A stretch of DNA of 64,000 bases from Acetobacter nitrogenifigens DSM 23921 = NBRC 105050 (lineage in GTDB: Bacteria; Pseudomonadota; Alphaproteobacteria; Acetobacterales; Acetobacteraceae): positions 1 to 64,000 of the forward strand of contig NZ_AUBI01000001.1 of the NCBI RefSeq assembly GCF_000429165.1, in the 5' to 3' direction. Under the pieces are notes generated by a model that was not told the DNA's origin, ran no database searches, and saw only the letters and a list, made by a program, of their open reading frames with translations. Below, one piece after another: positions 50,873 through 60,655 of the stretch (position 1 is its first letter; each line of letters begins with the position of its first letter). The position numbers and the translations under genes were made by a program.

Positions 50873-51915
50873 GCATGTCACTCGATCCTGTAGCAACGCT
50901 ATCGCCCCACCCACTCCTCTCCCGATACGCCGAATGCTCAATGTGGCTGGCGCGGTATATGGAGCGTATCGAAAATTTGGCGCGCATCATCGACGTAACC
51001 GAAACGTTCGTCCGCTCAGGCGCATCCGACGGCTGGCGGGCGATCGTACAAATCAACGCCGACGAGGAGCGATTTTACGCCTCGCATTCGAAAGCGACAG
51101 CCGACCGGGTCATCGCCTTTTACGTGATCGACGCGGAAAATCCGACCTCGATCACGTCGCTCGCCCTCGCCGCCCGTGAAAACGCGCGCGCGCTGCGTCC
51201 GCTGATTTCGACCGAGATGTGGAGCCAGCTCAACATCTTCACGCAGTTCCTGCGCGGCCTGCGCGCCGAGGACATCCGCCCAAGCGAGATTTCGCAGCTT
51301 TGCGCACGCATCAAGCAGGAGTGCCAGACTCATACGGGCATCACCGAAGGCACGTTTTACCGCGATCAGGCGAGCCTGTTCTACAACGCGGGACGCCAGC
51401 TGGAGCGTGCCGACCAGATCACCCGCCTGATCGACATTAAGTACCACACACTGCTGCCTGTCGCCGCTGGTGTCGGATCGGAAGTCGACATCAGCCAGTG
51501 GACCTCCGTCCTGCGTTCAGCGGCGGGCTATCACGCCTATCGCCGTGTGATGGCGGGCGACCTCCGGCCATCGAGCGTCGTCGGCTTCCTGCTGAAGAGC
51601 GAGGCCTTTCCCCGCTCTCTCGTGTGCAGCCTTCGGCACTTGCACAATAACGTCAGCCGGTTACGCAGCGATTACCGCCTGAGAGACGCAGGCGGCATCG
51701 TCGAGAGGATCGAGTTCCTCAGAGCCGGGCTGGATGACCAAACTGTGGGCCAGATCATCACGCGCGGTCTCCACGAATTCCTCGATTGGGTGCAGCGACA
51801 GTTGCAGGATGTGCAGACCGAGGTGGCGCAGGCTTTCTGGCCGCCTCCCCGGCCTGTCTCCGCTCCTGATCCTGTTACGATCGAAATGTCGGGGCAAACC
51901 CAGTCGCAGTCCTGA
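50869..51915 (+). CDS. Alpha-E domain protein
   Basis: A 348-residue all-helical protein from ATG 50,869. The typical opening is LLSRYAECSMWLARYMERIENLARIIDV, given by its ends, with NARALRPLISTEMWSQLN and GRQLERADQITRLIDIKYH further on. It is the constant partner of circularly permuted ATP-grasp enzymes; the pair often stands with a transglutaminase-like protease, not present in this window. The Glu-rich motif that gives the family its name suggests a binding or catalytic role, but none is established. The C-terminal 30 residues are Pro/Gln-rich and probably disordered. Confidence 0.92.
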   Translation: MSMSLDPVATLSPHPLLSRYAECSMWLARYMERIENLARIIDVTETFVRSGASDGWRAIVQINADEERFYASHSKATADRVIAFYVIDAENPTSITSLALAARENARALRPLISTEMWSQLNIFTQFLRGLRAEDIRPSEISQLCARIKQECQTHTGITEGTFYRDQASLFYNAGRQLERADQITRLIDIKYHTLLPVAAGVGSEVDISQWTSVLRSAAGYHAYRRVMAGDLRPSSVVGFLLKSEAFPRSLVCSLRHLHNNVSRLRSDYRLRDAGGIVERIEFLRAGLDDQTVGQIITRGLHEFLDWVQRQLQDVQTEVAQAFWPPPRPVSAPDPVTIEMSGQTQSQS

Positions 51916-51999
51916 CCGCACACGCCGCGCGTTTTTCAGACTGCGTCAAAGAGGCTTTTTTGGTGGGCAAAAGGGGCGCGATCTCCCTATGATCGCGCC

Positions 52000-52719
52000 A
52001 TGAACATGCTCGCCCCCGTTAACGCCAAGGTAGAGGTCGAAATCGTCTTCGATTTCGTTTGCGCCTGGTGTTACATCGGGATCGAGCAACTCGTTTCGGC
52101 GCTTGCGCAACGCGACGACGTGGACTGCAGCCTGCGGTGGCGGCCATTCCTGCTGAACCCCTCTCTTCCCGGCGTTGGAGTGAGCTTCGTCGATTACCTC
52201 CGGTCTCGTCACGGATCCGACGAGCGTGCTGCACGCATTTGTAGCCTGATAGCTGTTCAGGCGCACGAGGCCGGGCTGGACATACGCTTCGAAAGGATCG
52301 CACGCGTCAGGCCAACCATCGACGCGCATCGACTGCTCGTATGGGCCGGAGCCAGAGGCGATTGCCTCAATCTCGCTCGTGCGATTTTTGCGGCGTATTT
52401 CCGGGACGGCGCCGATATCGCCGACCACTTGACGCTCGCGGACCTTGCCGCAGCGCAAGGGTTCGACCGGGAAATCGCCTTGCAGTTCCTCGCCGGACAG
52501 ACCCTGACCGGAACAGTCATCGCAGACCACGTCGCAGCGCAAAAATCCGGGATCAACGGCGTTCCGTCAGTAGTAATCGGCGGCCTCGGGCTGACCGGCG
52601 TTCATGACGCCCGGGTGTTCGACAAGATTTTCGACGCGGCGTGCCCACAGCGGAACATGGACCAGAAGACCGGCGACGCGTTCTCCCACACGTTGTTCGA
52701 ATGGTCGGGCGGCGCGTGA
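52000..52719 (+). CDS. DsbA family oxidoreductase (FrnE-like)
   Basis: A 239-residue protein from ATG 52,000. After a short strand (VEVEIVFDFVCAWCYIG) comes the redox pair C-A-W-C, the active site of a thioredoxin fold. A helical insertion with RWRPFLLNPSLPG and the HRLLVWAGARG segment is typical of the FrnE/2-hydroxychromene-isomerase branch. The final GINGVPSVVIGGLGLTG contains the cis-proline loop. It lacks a signal peptide, so it acts in the cytoplasm, probably in thiol redox or a glutathione-type reaction. It is followed by a 160-base region with a possible hairpin. Confidence 0.88.
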   Translation: MNMLAPVNAKVEVEIVFDFVCAWCYIGIEQLVSALAQRDDVDCSLRWRPFLLNPSLPGVGVSFVDYLRSRHGSDERAARICSLIAVQAHEAGLDIRFERIARVRPTIDAHRLLVWAGARGDCLNLARAIFAAYFRDGADIADHLTLADLAAAQGFDREIALQFLAGQTLTGTVIADHVAAQKSGINGVPSVVIGGLGLTGVHDARVFDKIFDAACPQRNMDQKTGDAFSHTLFEWSGGA

Positions 52720-52843
52720 CGAAGACCTGCGTGTTGGACAGGTGACTGCTTTGCCAGACTACAATCGTAATTTCGCTATTGCGCTGGGCGCCGCCGTTTC
52801 GTCCGTGCGCAAACTCAAATAACGGACGAAGACGGGACACAGT

Positions 52844-52862
52844 CTCCCGGCGATCGCGGGAG
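52844..52862. terminator. Possible terminator between convergent genes
   Basis: CTCCCG (52,844-52,849) pairs with CGGGAG (52,857-52,862) around a 7-base loop, between the DsbA gene and the convergent transporter gene. No clear T run, so the call is weak. Confidence 0.35.
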
Positions 52863-52880
52863 TTGCACGCGCGTTGCGGC

Positions 52881-53855
52881 TCAGCCCGCCTGAACGATTC
52901 TGGCGTCCTCCTGCTCCGCCCGTTTGGCGAAACGACGCGCCAGCACTGCGCAAACGAAAAGCTGAATCTGATGGTAAATCATTAGAGGCAGCACCACGAG
53001 GCCAACTGTGGCCGGAGCGAACAGTACGTTCGCCATAGGCACCCCGGACGCCAAGGTCTTTTTCGAACCGCAAAACACGATGGCGACTTCATCTTCGCGC
53101 GAAAATCCGGCCAACCTGCTGCCAAAGCCGGTCACGAAGAGAACGAGGAACAGCAAAACGGTGTCGAGAGCCGCGATCATGCCAATCTGCTCAAGCGGAA
53201 GGCGCGTCCACAGCCCTTGCGTCACGGCTTCGCTGAACGCCGTGTAGACGACGATCAGGATAGAACCGCGATCAGTCATCGACAGAAGTTTTTTGTTCCG
53301 GTGCGCCCAGCCGCCGATCCACGGCTGCAGCAATTGCCCCAGCACGAACGGCAGCAGCAGTTGCAGCACGATATTCAGCACGCCGCCGGATTGCGCCCCG
53401 TGACGGGCCAGCACCAGACCCACCAGAAGCGGCGTGATGAATATGCCAACGATATTGGACGCGGTCGCCGCGCACACCGCCGCAGGCACATTGCCGCGGC
53501 CGATCGACGTGAAAGCGATGGACGACTGCACTGTCGACGGCAGACAGCACAGGAACAGCATGCCCATCCAAACGTCGCCGAGCAGTAGCCCCGGCGCCAC
53601 TGCGTGCAGCAGCAGGCCCAGAGCGGGGAACAGGACGAAGGTCGCGCACAGGATCGTCAGATGCAGCCGCCAGTGAGTCAGTCCCTGCACCACGGCTTCT
53701 CGCGAGAGGCGTGCGCCCTGCAGAAAAAACATAATGGCGATAACTGCGACAGCCAGCCCGTTGAACACGGGCACAGCAGCGCCATGACAGGGGATAAACG
53801 TTGCGACGATCAGCGTCGCAATCAGGCACAGCAGGAACGGGTCCGGTTTAAACAG
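52881..53855 (-). CDS. Bile acid:sodium symporter family transporter (YfeH/SLC10A7-like)
   Basis: A 324-residue membrane protein. The start is taken at ATG 53,855 (MLFKPDPFLLCLIATLI); TTG 53,912 in frame would add 19 residues. About nine to ten hydrophobic segments occur, with features of the YfeH branch: ALFLQGARLSREAV-like GARLSREAVVQGLTHWRLH, then LCCLPSTVQSSIAFTSIGRGN, and a late GSKKTLASGVPMANVLF motif. Family members transport organic anions or influence calcium and cell envelope; the substrate here cannot be inferred. The gene is convergent with the DsbA gene. The C-terminus is charged (KRAEQEDARIVQAG) and cytoplasmic. Confidence 0.88.
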   Translation of the reverse strand: MFKPDPFLLCLIATLIVATFIPCHGAAVPVFNGLAVAVIAIMFFLQGARLSREAVVQGLTHWRLHLTILCATFVLFPALGLLLHAVAPGLLLGDVWMGMLFLCCLPSTVQSSIAFTSIGRGNVPAAVCAATASNIVGIFITPLLVGLVLARHGAQSGGVLNIVLQLLLPFVLGQLLQPWIGGWAHRNKKLLSMTDRGSILIVVYTAFSEAVTQGLWTRLPLEQIGMIAALDTVLLFLVLFVTGFGSRLAGFSREDEVAIVFCGSKKTLASGVPMANVLFAPATVGLVVLPLMIYHQIQLFVCAVLARRFAKRAEQEDARIVQAG

Positions 53856-54036
53856 CATCGCAACATCCAGTCTGCGCGACGAAGCGCGTGTTATTTTTGT
53901 TGTTGAAGGCAAGAATGGACGTCATGCCTCTCAAACTTCAAGACCACACCCACGCTGGCTCGTCCAGATTACAGGTGCCGTGGCGTGCCATGACGCCATT
54001 GCGAACCGCGCGGCTTTCGGTCAGGGTCGGCGTCAC

Positions 54037-54948
54037 ATGACCATGTTGAGCCACACCTCCGCCGGGAAAACCGGATTCCGCGCGCGCAGCGCGTTCGCGC
54101 TTGTTCTGCTGTGCGGAACGTTCGCTCCCGCCCTGGCTGCGCCGCCGCCAGCCGGATGCGCGCGCATCAGCCACGACGGTGGCTCAGGCGGCGCGATGAC
54201 CCACGTCCATGTATCCATGGACGACGGAGCCGCAACGCTCGACGCCACGCGCGAAACTTATACAGGATCCGACGATGGCGTCGCAGACGCGGCGTCAGTT
54301 CTGCTTCTTTCCGCGTTCATCGGGCTGCATAAATCGGCGTGCTCGGCGTGGCTTGAAGCCGAGGGCAAGCAGGCCGAAGCGGATTTGGCCGACAAACAGA
54401 AGCTGAGCGTGGGCTGGAGCGGCGCGCATATCAAGCGCCATGAGTTGCAACTTGGACTAGGCGACGCGCGGCTTTCGGTGAGCATCGACGGAACGCAGGC
54501 CAACGCGAATCTGAGTATGTCCGGTGTGACCATAACGGGCGTCTCCGCTCCCTCCCTCGCGCCGCAATCCGCTGCCGCCGCCTTCTCGTTGCCGCTCAAG
54601 GACGTCGCGACGTTGATGGCGGCGACGGGCGGCAAGCCGTCGTCCATGCCCGCAGTGCATGTCACGATCAATTCGCTGACCGCACGTCGTGACCAGATTC
54701 AGTTCACCGGACATGGCGTCGCGACTCTGACGGGCGACGTCAACCACACGTCGGCGTCCGGCCATCTCGAGGTGCGACATATCAAGGATCTCATAGACCT
54801 CGCGCGACAGGACTCTCAGATGCGGGTCGCCGCGGCGCTCGTGCTGGCGCGACTGGTCAGCCATCGCGACGGAGACGTCAGCGCGTGGGACACGACCTGG
54901 GAAGGCGGCGTGCTCACCGTCAACGGCGTGCCCCTTCCGCTGAAATAA
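54037..54948 (+). CDS. Secreted hypothetical protein
   Basis: A 303-residue protein from ATG 54,037 (MTMLSHTSAG); ATG 53,980 would add a non-signal extension. Residues about 15-35 (RSAFALVLLCGTFAPALAAPP) form a Sec signal peptide. The mature part alternates Thr/Ser-rich strands (LSVSIDGTQANANLSMSGVTI; VHVTINSLTARRDQIQFTG) with a helical piece (LIDLARQDSQMRVAAALVLARLV). This arrangement recalls DUF945/DUF2125-like periplasmic proteins, but I cannot assign a family. The gene reads in the same direction as the following SYLF gene, 126 bases away. Two Cys are near the N-terminus of the mature part. Confidence 0.6.
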   Translation: MTMLSHTSAGKTGFRARSAFALVLLCGTFAPALAAPPPAGCARISHDGGSGGAMTHVHVSMDDGAATLDATRETYTGSDDGVADAASVLLLSAFIGLHKSACSAWLEAEGKQAEADLADKQKLSVGWSGAHIKRHELQLGLGDARLSVSIDGTQANANLSMSGVTITGVSAPSLAPQSAAAAFSLPLKDVATLMAATGGKPSSMPAVHVTINSLTARRDQIQFTGHGVATLTGDVNHTSASGHLEVRHIKDLIDLARQDSQMRVAAALVLARLVSHRDGDVSAWDTTWEGGVLTVNGVPLPLK

Positions 54949-55074
54949 TCGGGCGCTCTGCCGTCGTTTCGCCGGAAATTGCCCGCTCGCCCGGTCTCAG
55001 CCATGCTCGCGCCACAAACTCAGGCGATTCGCCTGAGGATAAACGTTCTATCTGCCGTCCACAGGAGACATCGC

Positions 55075-55917
55075 ATGCGGCTTAGCCTCGCCTCCCGGCT
55101 ACTTTTATCGGTGACGGCCACGCTCAGCCTCGCCAGCGCCCCCGGCGTCGCCAGCGCTGCGGCGTCGCAGCAAACTCTGGTCGATAAAGCCACTCTGGCC
55201 GTTCAGGACATGTTCGTGGGCGCCACGCCCACCAGCAAGATCCAGCGTTACCTGACGCAGGCGCGCGCAGTTCTCGTCTGTCCGTCGATCTTCCGCATGT
55301 CGATCGGCATTGGCGGGTCTGGCGGCGGTTGCCTTCTGCTGGCCCGCGACGCACGTGGTTCATGGTCCGATCCGGCGTTCTATACGCTCAGTTCAGGGTC
55401 CGTAGGCATCCAGCTCGGCGTGCAGGATTCCGAAGCGATGTTTTTCGTCATGACCGATCGTGGTCTGCAGGCATTGCTCGACAGCCAGTTCAAGTTCGGC
55501 GCCGACGCCTCAGCCTCCTTCGCCACGATGGGAAGCGGTATCGAAAGCGGCACCACGGGGCGTTCCAACACCGACATCATGGCCGTCCAGAAATCCAAAG
55601 GGCTGTTCGCTGGCGCCGCGTTGGGCGGTTCGAAACTCACGACCAACAGCGGCGCCAATCGGTCCTATTACAACCAGCCCGTCGGGCCGGAAGACATCGT
55701 GATCGCCATGCGGGTCAACAATCCCGGCGCCGATCCCTTGCGCGAAATTCTGACACGCTACGGCGCGCAGACAGCCGCGGCTCCACTTCCCGCGCCATCA
55801 GCAGGAGCAGCGGCCAGCGCCGTCGACAACACGCAACCCACTGCGTTGACGCCTTATACACCGCCTGCGACTGGCGGCGTGACGAGCGAGTCTCTGGCGG
55901 CGCCGACGCATCACTGA
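55075..55917 (+). CDS. SYLF / YSC84-like lipid-binding domain protein
   Basis: A 280-residue protein from ATG 55,075, with AGGAGA upstream. The N-terminus is a Sec signal peptide (SRLLLSVTATLSLASAPGVASAA). The SYLF domain runs from about 35 to 235: IQRYLTQARAVLVCPSIFRMSIGIG (given by ends), a glycine-rich turn GGSGGGCLLLAR, FYTLSSGSVGIQLGVQ, DRGLQALLDSQFKFG and GLFAGAALGGSKLTTN. The domain binds phosphoinositides in eukaryotes; bacterial versions are envelope proteins of unknown ligand. The C-terminal 50 residues are Ala/Pro/Thr-rich. A strong terminator follows. Confidence 0.9.
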   Translation: MRLSLASRLLLSVTATLSLASAPGVASAAASQQTLVDKATLAVQDMFVGATPTSKIQRYLTQARAVLVCPSIFRMSIGIGGSGGGCLLLARDARGSWSDPAFYTLSSGSVGIQLGVQDSEAMFFVMTDRGLQALLDSQFKFGADASASFATMGSGIESGTTGRSNTDIMAVQKSKGLFAGAALGGSKLTTNSGANRSYYNQPVGPEDIVIAMRVNNPGADPLREILTRYGAQTAAAPLPAPSAGAAASAVDNTQPTALTPYTPPATGGVTSESLAAPTHH

Positions 55918-55929
55918 GAAAATCCATAC

Positions 55930-55958
55930 CCCCAACCCTGATGTTCTCAGGGTTGGGG
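55930..55958. terminator. Bidirectional terminator between SYLF gene and mltG
   Basis: CCCCAACCCTGA (55,930-55,941) pairs perfectly with TCAGGGTTGGGG (55,947-55,958) around a 5-base loop. The mltG stop codon sits at its inner edge. Confidence 0.8.
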
Positions 55959-56963
55959 AGTGGCCCTCATCTCGGCCGTATTTCCACGCAAGATTGCGAT
56001 ATTGCGGTTGTGCTCTTCCAAAGACGCCGCGAAACGATGCCCGCCCTTACCCGACGCAACGAAATACAGATCGTCCCCGGACGCGGGGTGAGCGACCGCC
56101 TGCAGAGAGGCCAACCCCGGCGAACAGATCGGACCTGGCGGCAGACCTGAGGACACATAGGTATTGTAGGGACTCGGAAACGCCATATCGGCATGAGTCA
56201 ACGGGCGCCTCAGAGGCCCGGCGCCGTCGTTAATGGCGTATATTGTCGTCGGATCCGATTGCAACTTCATCCCGAGACGCAAGCGATTCAGGAAGATGCG
56301 CGCGATGTGCGGCCTCTCATCCGGCACACCCGTCTCCTTTTCGACGATGGACGCCAGCGTTACCAGTTCTTCCGGCGTCTTCAGAGGAAGCTCCGGGGCG
56401 CGTGCCGCCCAGACCTCCGCGACGTCCCGGCGCATCGCCGCTCGCATACGGCCGACAAGCGCCGACCGCTCAACGCCCCTTGGATAATCGTAAGTCTGCG
56501 GAGCAGTATCGCCTTCCACCGGAACGGGGACCGTCCCCAGGAGAAACGGCGCGCCGTTCACAAGCGCTGCAATCTGCCGGGCGGTCAGTCCCTCGGGTAT
56601 CGTCAACCAATGTCGAACGGGCAGACCGTGACGGAGCACCTGCAAGATCTGCTCCATCGAAGCGGCGGCTGGAAACTCCAGTTCGGCCGCATGCAACTGG
56701 CCATCATGCCGCGTCGCGATGATCGCCAGTCGGAACAACTGCGTATCGAGCCACCCGACGGGCAATGCGCTCTGGTCCTGCAACGCGCGGATCGTGCTGG
56801 CGTAACCGCCATGCGGAATGACGATCGCGACCTGCGCAGGCAAAGGGCCGGGCGCCCGATAGCGCCATACGCCCGCGCCGACGATTACGGCGCAAACCGC
56901 GACGAAAACGACCAACACGCCCAGAGCGCGCCGGAAGCGTCGCGGCGTTTTTGAACTGCTCAT
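55947..56963 (-). CDS. mltG: Endolytic peptidoglycan transglycosylase MltG
   Basis: A 338-residue enzyme. Residues about 12-33 form an N-terminal membrane anchor (LGVLVVFVAVCAVIVGAGVW). The LysM-like segment contains WLTIPEGLTARQIAALV. The catalytic YceG domain has PQTYDYPRGV, VTLASIVEKETG with the catalytic Glu (about 210), FLNRLRLGMKLQSDPTTIY and YNTYVSSGLPPGPICSPG. MltG cuts nascent glycan strands inside the chain and sets their length. It is the second gene of a minus-strand pair behind an aldose epimerase-like gene, with 12 bases between them. In many bacteria it neighbours fatty-acid genes; that arrangement is absent here. Confidence 0.95.
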   Translation of the reverse strand: MSSSKTPRRFRRALGVLVVFVAVCAVIVGAGVWRYRAPGPLPAQVAIVIPHGGYASTIRALQDQSALPVGWLDTQLFRLAIIATRHDGQLHAAELEFPAAASMEQILQVLRHGLPVRHWLTIPEGLTARQIAALVNGAPFLLGTVPVPVEGDTAPQTYDYPRGVERSALVGRMRAAMRRDVAEVWAARAPELPLKTPEELVTLASIVEKETGVPDERPHIARIFLNRLRLGMKLQSDPTTIYAINDGAGPLRRPLTHADMAFPSPYNTYVSSGLPPGPICSPGLASLQAVAHPASGDDLYFVASGKGGHRFAASLEEHNRNIAILRGNTAEMRATPQP

Positions 56964-56975
56964 GAAATTGCGGCG

Positions 56976-57854
56976 TCACGCGTCCGTAGCGGCGACCCGC
57001 CACGACGCCGTCCACTCCGCGCCAGGCCCCAGATGCAGCAGGCCTGGCTTCTCCTTGAAGGCGCCGGAAAAATTCGCCGGAGAGGCATGGCCGCGCCATG
57101 GCTCGATGCAGAGGAACGGCGCGCCTTCCTTGCTCCATACGCCGAGTTCGTCAAACCCCGCCCATTTCACGCGAAGACCCTTCGCGCCGGGGCGTCCAAA
57201 CCATACGGAGCGCGAGTCCACGGAATCGAAAATCACCGCGTCCTCGACGAACAGGGAATCGGAGAGCTTGAGAACGCGCCCATCGACCGGCGACGGAAAG
57301 GTCTCATCCAAAAGCAATCCGCCCGCGACACGGCGGATCGGCTCGCTTTCCAGCTGCTCGAAGATGATTTCGTAATCTTCCCGTGCCTCGCCGGGGTGAA
57401 GTGGCCAGTTGAACGCTGGATGAACGCCCAGAGACGCCGGAAGCGCCTTGCGTTCGTCGGGGTTCGTGATCGTATAGGTGGCGATCAGCTGTCCTGCTGA
57501 TACGCGGTAGGCGATCCGCAGGACGAATGCGAACGGAAAGACGGCCTGCGTTTCATCGTCGGCGCAAAGTTCAAGCACGCAGCCAGTCGGCGTGCGCTCG
57601 ATCCATTCGAACACGCGATCACGGGCGAAGCCGTGTTGCGTCATTCGGTAGGTTTTGCCGTCGATCAGAGCCTGATCGTCCGCAAGCCGACCTACGATAG
57701 GAAAGAGAACGGGCGAATGCCGCCGCCATTCGGGACCTGCGTTCCACAGCGCGTCGAGATCGCCGTCGAAGACCAACGCAGACAGCTCCGCCCCCGCAGC
57801 GCTCACCGTAGCCAGACAGGATTCGTCGCCGAACTGGTGGCTGATGTCGGTCAT
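56976..57854 (-). CDS. Aldose 1-epimerase family protein (LacX/YeaD-like)
   Basis: A 292-residue beta-sandwich protein from ATG 57,854. Characteristic segments are the opening GAELSALVFDG, FPIVGRL, the first His in MTQHGFARDRVFEW, the catalytic His in SLGVHPAFNWPL, and the general-base Glu in FLCIEPWRGHASP. Such proteins interconvert sugar anomers; the LacX/YeaD group's sugar is often undetermined. It is followed by mltG, with which it probably forms an operon. Length matches the family. Confidence 0.9.
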   Translation of the reverse strand: MTDISHQFGDESCLATVSAAGAELSALVFDGDLDALWNAGPEWRRHSPVLFPIVGRLADDQALIDGKTYRMTQHGFARDRVFEWIERTPTGCVLELCADDETQAVFPFAFVLRIAYRVSAGQLIATYTITNPDERKALPASLGVHPAFNWPLHPGEAREDYEIIFEQLESEPIRRVAGGLLLDETFPSPVDGRVLKLSDSLFVEDAVIFDSVDSRSVWFGRPGAKGLRVKWAGFDELGVWSKEGAPFLCIEPWRGHASPANFSGAFKEKPGLLHLGPGAEWTASWRVAATDA

Positions 57855-58177
57855 CCTGCACTCCCTGCCGCGAGCTTACTTCGTATTCCCGACCCGCCGA
57901 ATGCGAGTCTCTGACCGGTACAGTAATGTATCCATGCGCGAAGCGTAATGCGTGACGCGGATACGTGAGGCGCGGGACGCGACCAGTTCCGGATCGATTG
58001 AACTCTTCGCCATTACTGGCCGGGACGTTTCCGCCGAATTTCGGGAAGGCGGGAATACTGTATCTTATTATTTCTCCTAGCTGTCCGCCTGTTCAGATGA
58101 GTCCATTCTGAGCAGGTCTCGTCGCCAAAAGCGGCGCGCTGCGCTCGCACGCGCCGCGACGTCCCGCATACACGGCA
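57855..58177. other. Intergenic region: promoter side of the epimerase-mltG operon and ppk terminator
   Basis: About 320 bases without a gene. It includes the upstream control region of the leftward epimerase gene and, at its right end, the terminator of ppk described separately. A stretch TACTGTATCTTATTATTTCTCC near 58,055-58,077 is AT-rich compared with its surroundings. Confidence 0.5.
58127..58157 (-). terminator. Terminator of ppk1
   Basis: On the minus strand GCGGCGCG (58,157-58,150) pairs with CGCGCCGC (58,138-58,131) and is followed by TTTT. Confidence 0.65.
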
Positions 58178-60655
58178 TCAGTCATCCAGAAGGCGATCTC
58201 GCGGATGCGGAGCAGGCGCCCGGATGGCCACTTCGGACGCGGCCGATCCGCGCCCGGACAGCGACGGATGAGTCATGAACCACTCATGGGCGGAAAACGG
58301 CTTTCCACCCGGGTCGAGACGTCGCCATTGGCCGGTTTTCTCCAGAATCCAGGAGTGGAGGTTGTCCTTCAGATCGGTGATCATGATCTGGTCCAGCACC
58401 TGCGCATGAACGGTGGCGTTGGTGATCGGCACCAGGCTTTCCACGCGCCAGTCCATGTTACGGGTCATCCAGTCAGCCGAGGAAATATAGACCTTCGCTG
58501 ACCGTGACGGCATCCGTCGCCCGTCCCCGAACGCGTAAATTCGCGCATGTTCAAGAAAACGACCAACGATCGACTTGACGTGAATATTTTCGGAAAGCCC
58601 CGGCACTCCGGGCCGCAGGCAGCATATGCCCCGCACGACCGCCATGACCTTCACCCCGGCGCACGACGCCTCGTAAAGCTTGTCGATCAGGCGCGGATCG
58701 ACAAGCGCGTTCATTTTCAGCCAGATATTTCCCGGCCGTCCCGCCCGCACATGCTCGATCTCCGCGTCGATCAACGCCACCAGCGTCGAACGACACGTCA
58801 GCGGCGAGAACGCGATAGCCTCCATCCGCGCTGGCATCGCGTAACCCGTCACGTAGTTGAACAGCCGCGCCGAATCCCGCGCCAGTTCGGGGTTGCATGT
58901 GAAAAAGGAGAGATCCGTGTAAACGCGCGCGGTGATCGGGTGATAGTTTCCTGTTCCAAAATGTGCGTAGGACCGGACGACGCTGCCTTCCCGCCGCACG
59001 ACGAGGCTGAGCTTCGCATGGGTCTTCAGGTCCGGGAATCCAAAGACTACCTGCGCGCCTGCCGCCTCCAGCGCGCGCGACAGGCGAATATTCGCTTCCT
59101 CATCGAAACGGGCGCGCAGTTCGACCATCGCGGTCACGGACTTGCCGGCCTCGGCGGCCTCGATCAGAGCCTTGACAATCGGGCTGTCGCGTGACGTCCG
59201 GTAGAGCGTCTGCTTGATGGCGATTACGTTCGGGTCGAGGGCGGCCTGGCGCAGAAATTGCACCACAACGTCGAAGCTTTCGAACGGGTGATGAACGATC
59301 AGGTCCTTCGCGCGGATCGCGGCGAAACAGTCTCCGCCGAAATCGACGATCCGCTCCGGGAAGCGCGGCGTGTAGGGCGGGAACAGCAGATCAGGCCTAT
59401 CGTCGACGATCATCTGCTTGAGATCGACGACGCCAATCATCCCGGAATGGATCGACACTTCCTCTGGTGGCAGATCGAGTTCATCGACGATGGCGTCAGC
59501 GAGTTCAGGGGGAACGCGCTCCTCCATGTCGAGATGGATCACAACGCCCCGACGGCGACGCTTCAGGGCTGTCTCGTAAGAGCGCACGAGATCCTCGGCT
59601 TCATCCTCGAACTCGACATCCGTGTCGCGTATGACTCGCATCATGCCGCTCTCGCCAATGGACAGGCCGGGATACAACCGGTCAATGCACATCGTGATCA
59701 GGTCTTCGAGCAGCACGAAGCGCACCTGCGGCGGCTTGCCGGGCGGCGACGGCAGGCGGATGAAGCGTTCGATCTGGGCGGGCAACAGGATCAGCCCGTT
59801 CATGACGAACGCGCCTGTGTCGGCCGAAACCAGCCGCAGGCCAAGCGCCAGTCCCATGTTCGGGATGAATGGCAGAGGATGCGCAGGATCGACGGCCAGA
59901 GGCGTGAGCACCGGAAAAACCCGGTCCATGAAGTGCGCGCTCAACCACGCCCGGTCCGCCTCATCCAGATCATCAAGCGCGCAGAGAATGACCCCCGCCT
60001 CCATCAGTTGCTGACGGACATCGCCCCAGATGCGCTGCTGGTTACGCAGCAGCCGCGCCGACTGCTCCCGCACGGCCGCGAGTTGCAACGCCGGCGTCAG
60101 GCCATCGGGAGACAGGGAGACAAGACCCTCGCGCACCTGTCCGACCAAACCGGCCACGCGAACCGAATAGAATTCGTCGAGATTGTTCGCGCTGATCGAG
60201 AGAAAGCGCAGACGTTCAAGCAGCGGATTGCGGGGATTCTCGGCTTCTTCGACGACGCGCTGATTGAAGGCTAGCCACGAGAGCTCACGGTTGATGAAAC
60301 GATCCGGAGAGTCCTTTTCGATGGCTTCATGCATCAATGCGGGCGGGCGGGCGCGGGTCGAAATTTTCTCCGTTTGAAACGCTTTCCCGGATTTGCGCGC
60401 GGGAGGTTTGGCTTTCGCGGTCGTCGACGCGTCGCTCGTCGATTTTATCGTTGCGGATCGCGCGCTCGGGCGCTTCGAATTCGCCGCTCCTGTTGTCGCT
60501 GCTTTCGCAGGCGCCGACCGTGATCCGGACAGGACGGAGGCGCCACGCGCCCTTCCGGCGGCGACTTTGCCTTCTGAATTTTCGTGAACGTTTCCACCGT
60601 GCGTCGTTGCGTTAGAATTCGGTTTCCGCCGTCCAGTCAAAATAGAACTCCCCAT
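58178..60655 (-). CDS. ppk1: Polyphosphate kinase Ppk1 with basic N-terminal extension
   Basis: An 825-residue enzyme from ATG 60,655; GTG 60,706 would extend it. Residues 1-110 are a Lys/Arg/Ala/Ser-rich, probably unfolded extension not found in E. coli Ppk (688 residues). The core begins with [19 protein letters not shown]. Catalytic features are [33 protein letters not shown], and the phosphohistidine site [12 protein letters not shown], with the second His region near [17 protein letters not shown]. It makes polyphosphate from ATP and reverses the reaction. The basic extension could bind polyphosphate or nucleic acid; that is inference. A terminator follows the stop. Confidence 0.95.
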   Translation of the reverse strand: MGSSILTGRRKPNSNATTHGGNVHENSEGKVAAGRARGASVLSGSRSAPAKAATTGAANSKRPSARSATIKSTSDASTTAKAKPPARKSGKAFQTEKISTRARPPALMHEAIEKDSPDRFINRELSWLAFNQRVVEEAENPRNPLLERLRFLSISANNLDEFYSVRVAGLVGQVREGLVSLSPDGLTPALQLAAVREQSARLLRNQQRIWGDVRQQLMEAGVILCALDDLDEADRAWLSAHFMDRVFPVLTPLAVDPAHPLPFIPNMGLALGLRLVSADTGAFVMNGLILLPAQIERFIRLPSPPGKPPQVRFVLLEDLITMCIDRLYPGLSIGESGMMRVIRDTDVEFEDEAEDLVRSYETALKRRRRGVVIHLDMEERVPPELADAIVDELDLPPEEVSIHSGMIGVVDLKQMIVDDRPDLLFPPYTPRFPERIVDFGGDCFAAIRAKDLIVHHPFESFDVVVQFLRQAALDPNVIAIKQTLYRTSRDSPIVKALIEAAEAGKSVTAMVELRARFDEEANIRLSRALEAAGAQVVFGFPDLKTHAKLSLVVRREGSVVRSYAHFGTGNYHPITARVYTDLSFFTCNPELARDSARLFNYVTGYAMPARMEAIAFSPLTCRSTLVALIDAEIEHVRAGRPGNIWLKMNALVDPRLIDKLYEASCAGVKVMAVVRGICCLRPGVPGLSENIHVKSIVGRFLEHARIYAFGDGRRMPSRSAKVYISSADWMTRNMDWRVESLVPITNATVHAQVLDQIMITDLKDNLHSWILEKTGQWRRLDPGGKPFSAHEWFMTHPSLSGRGSAASEVAIRAPAPHPRDRLLDD

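Noticed and set aside
52742-52822. 26-codon frame starting with GTG after the DsbA gene
   Set aside because: Weak ribosome site and no recognisable feature; too short to support.
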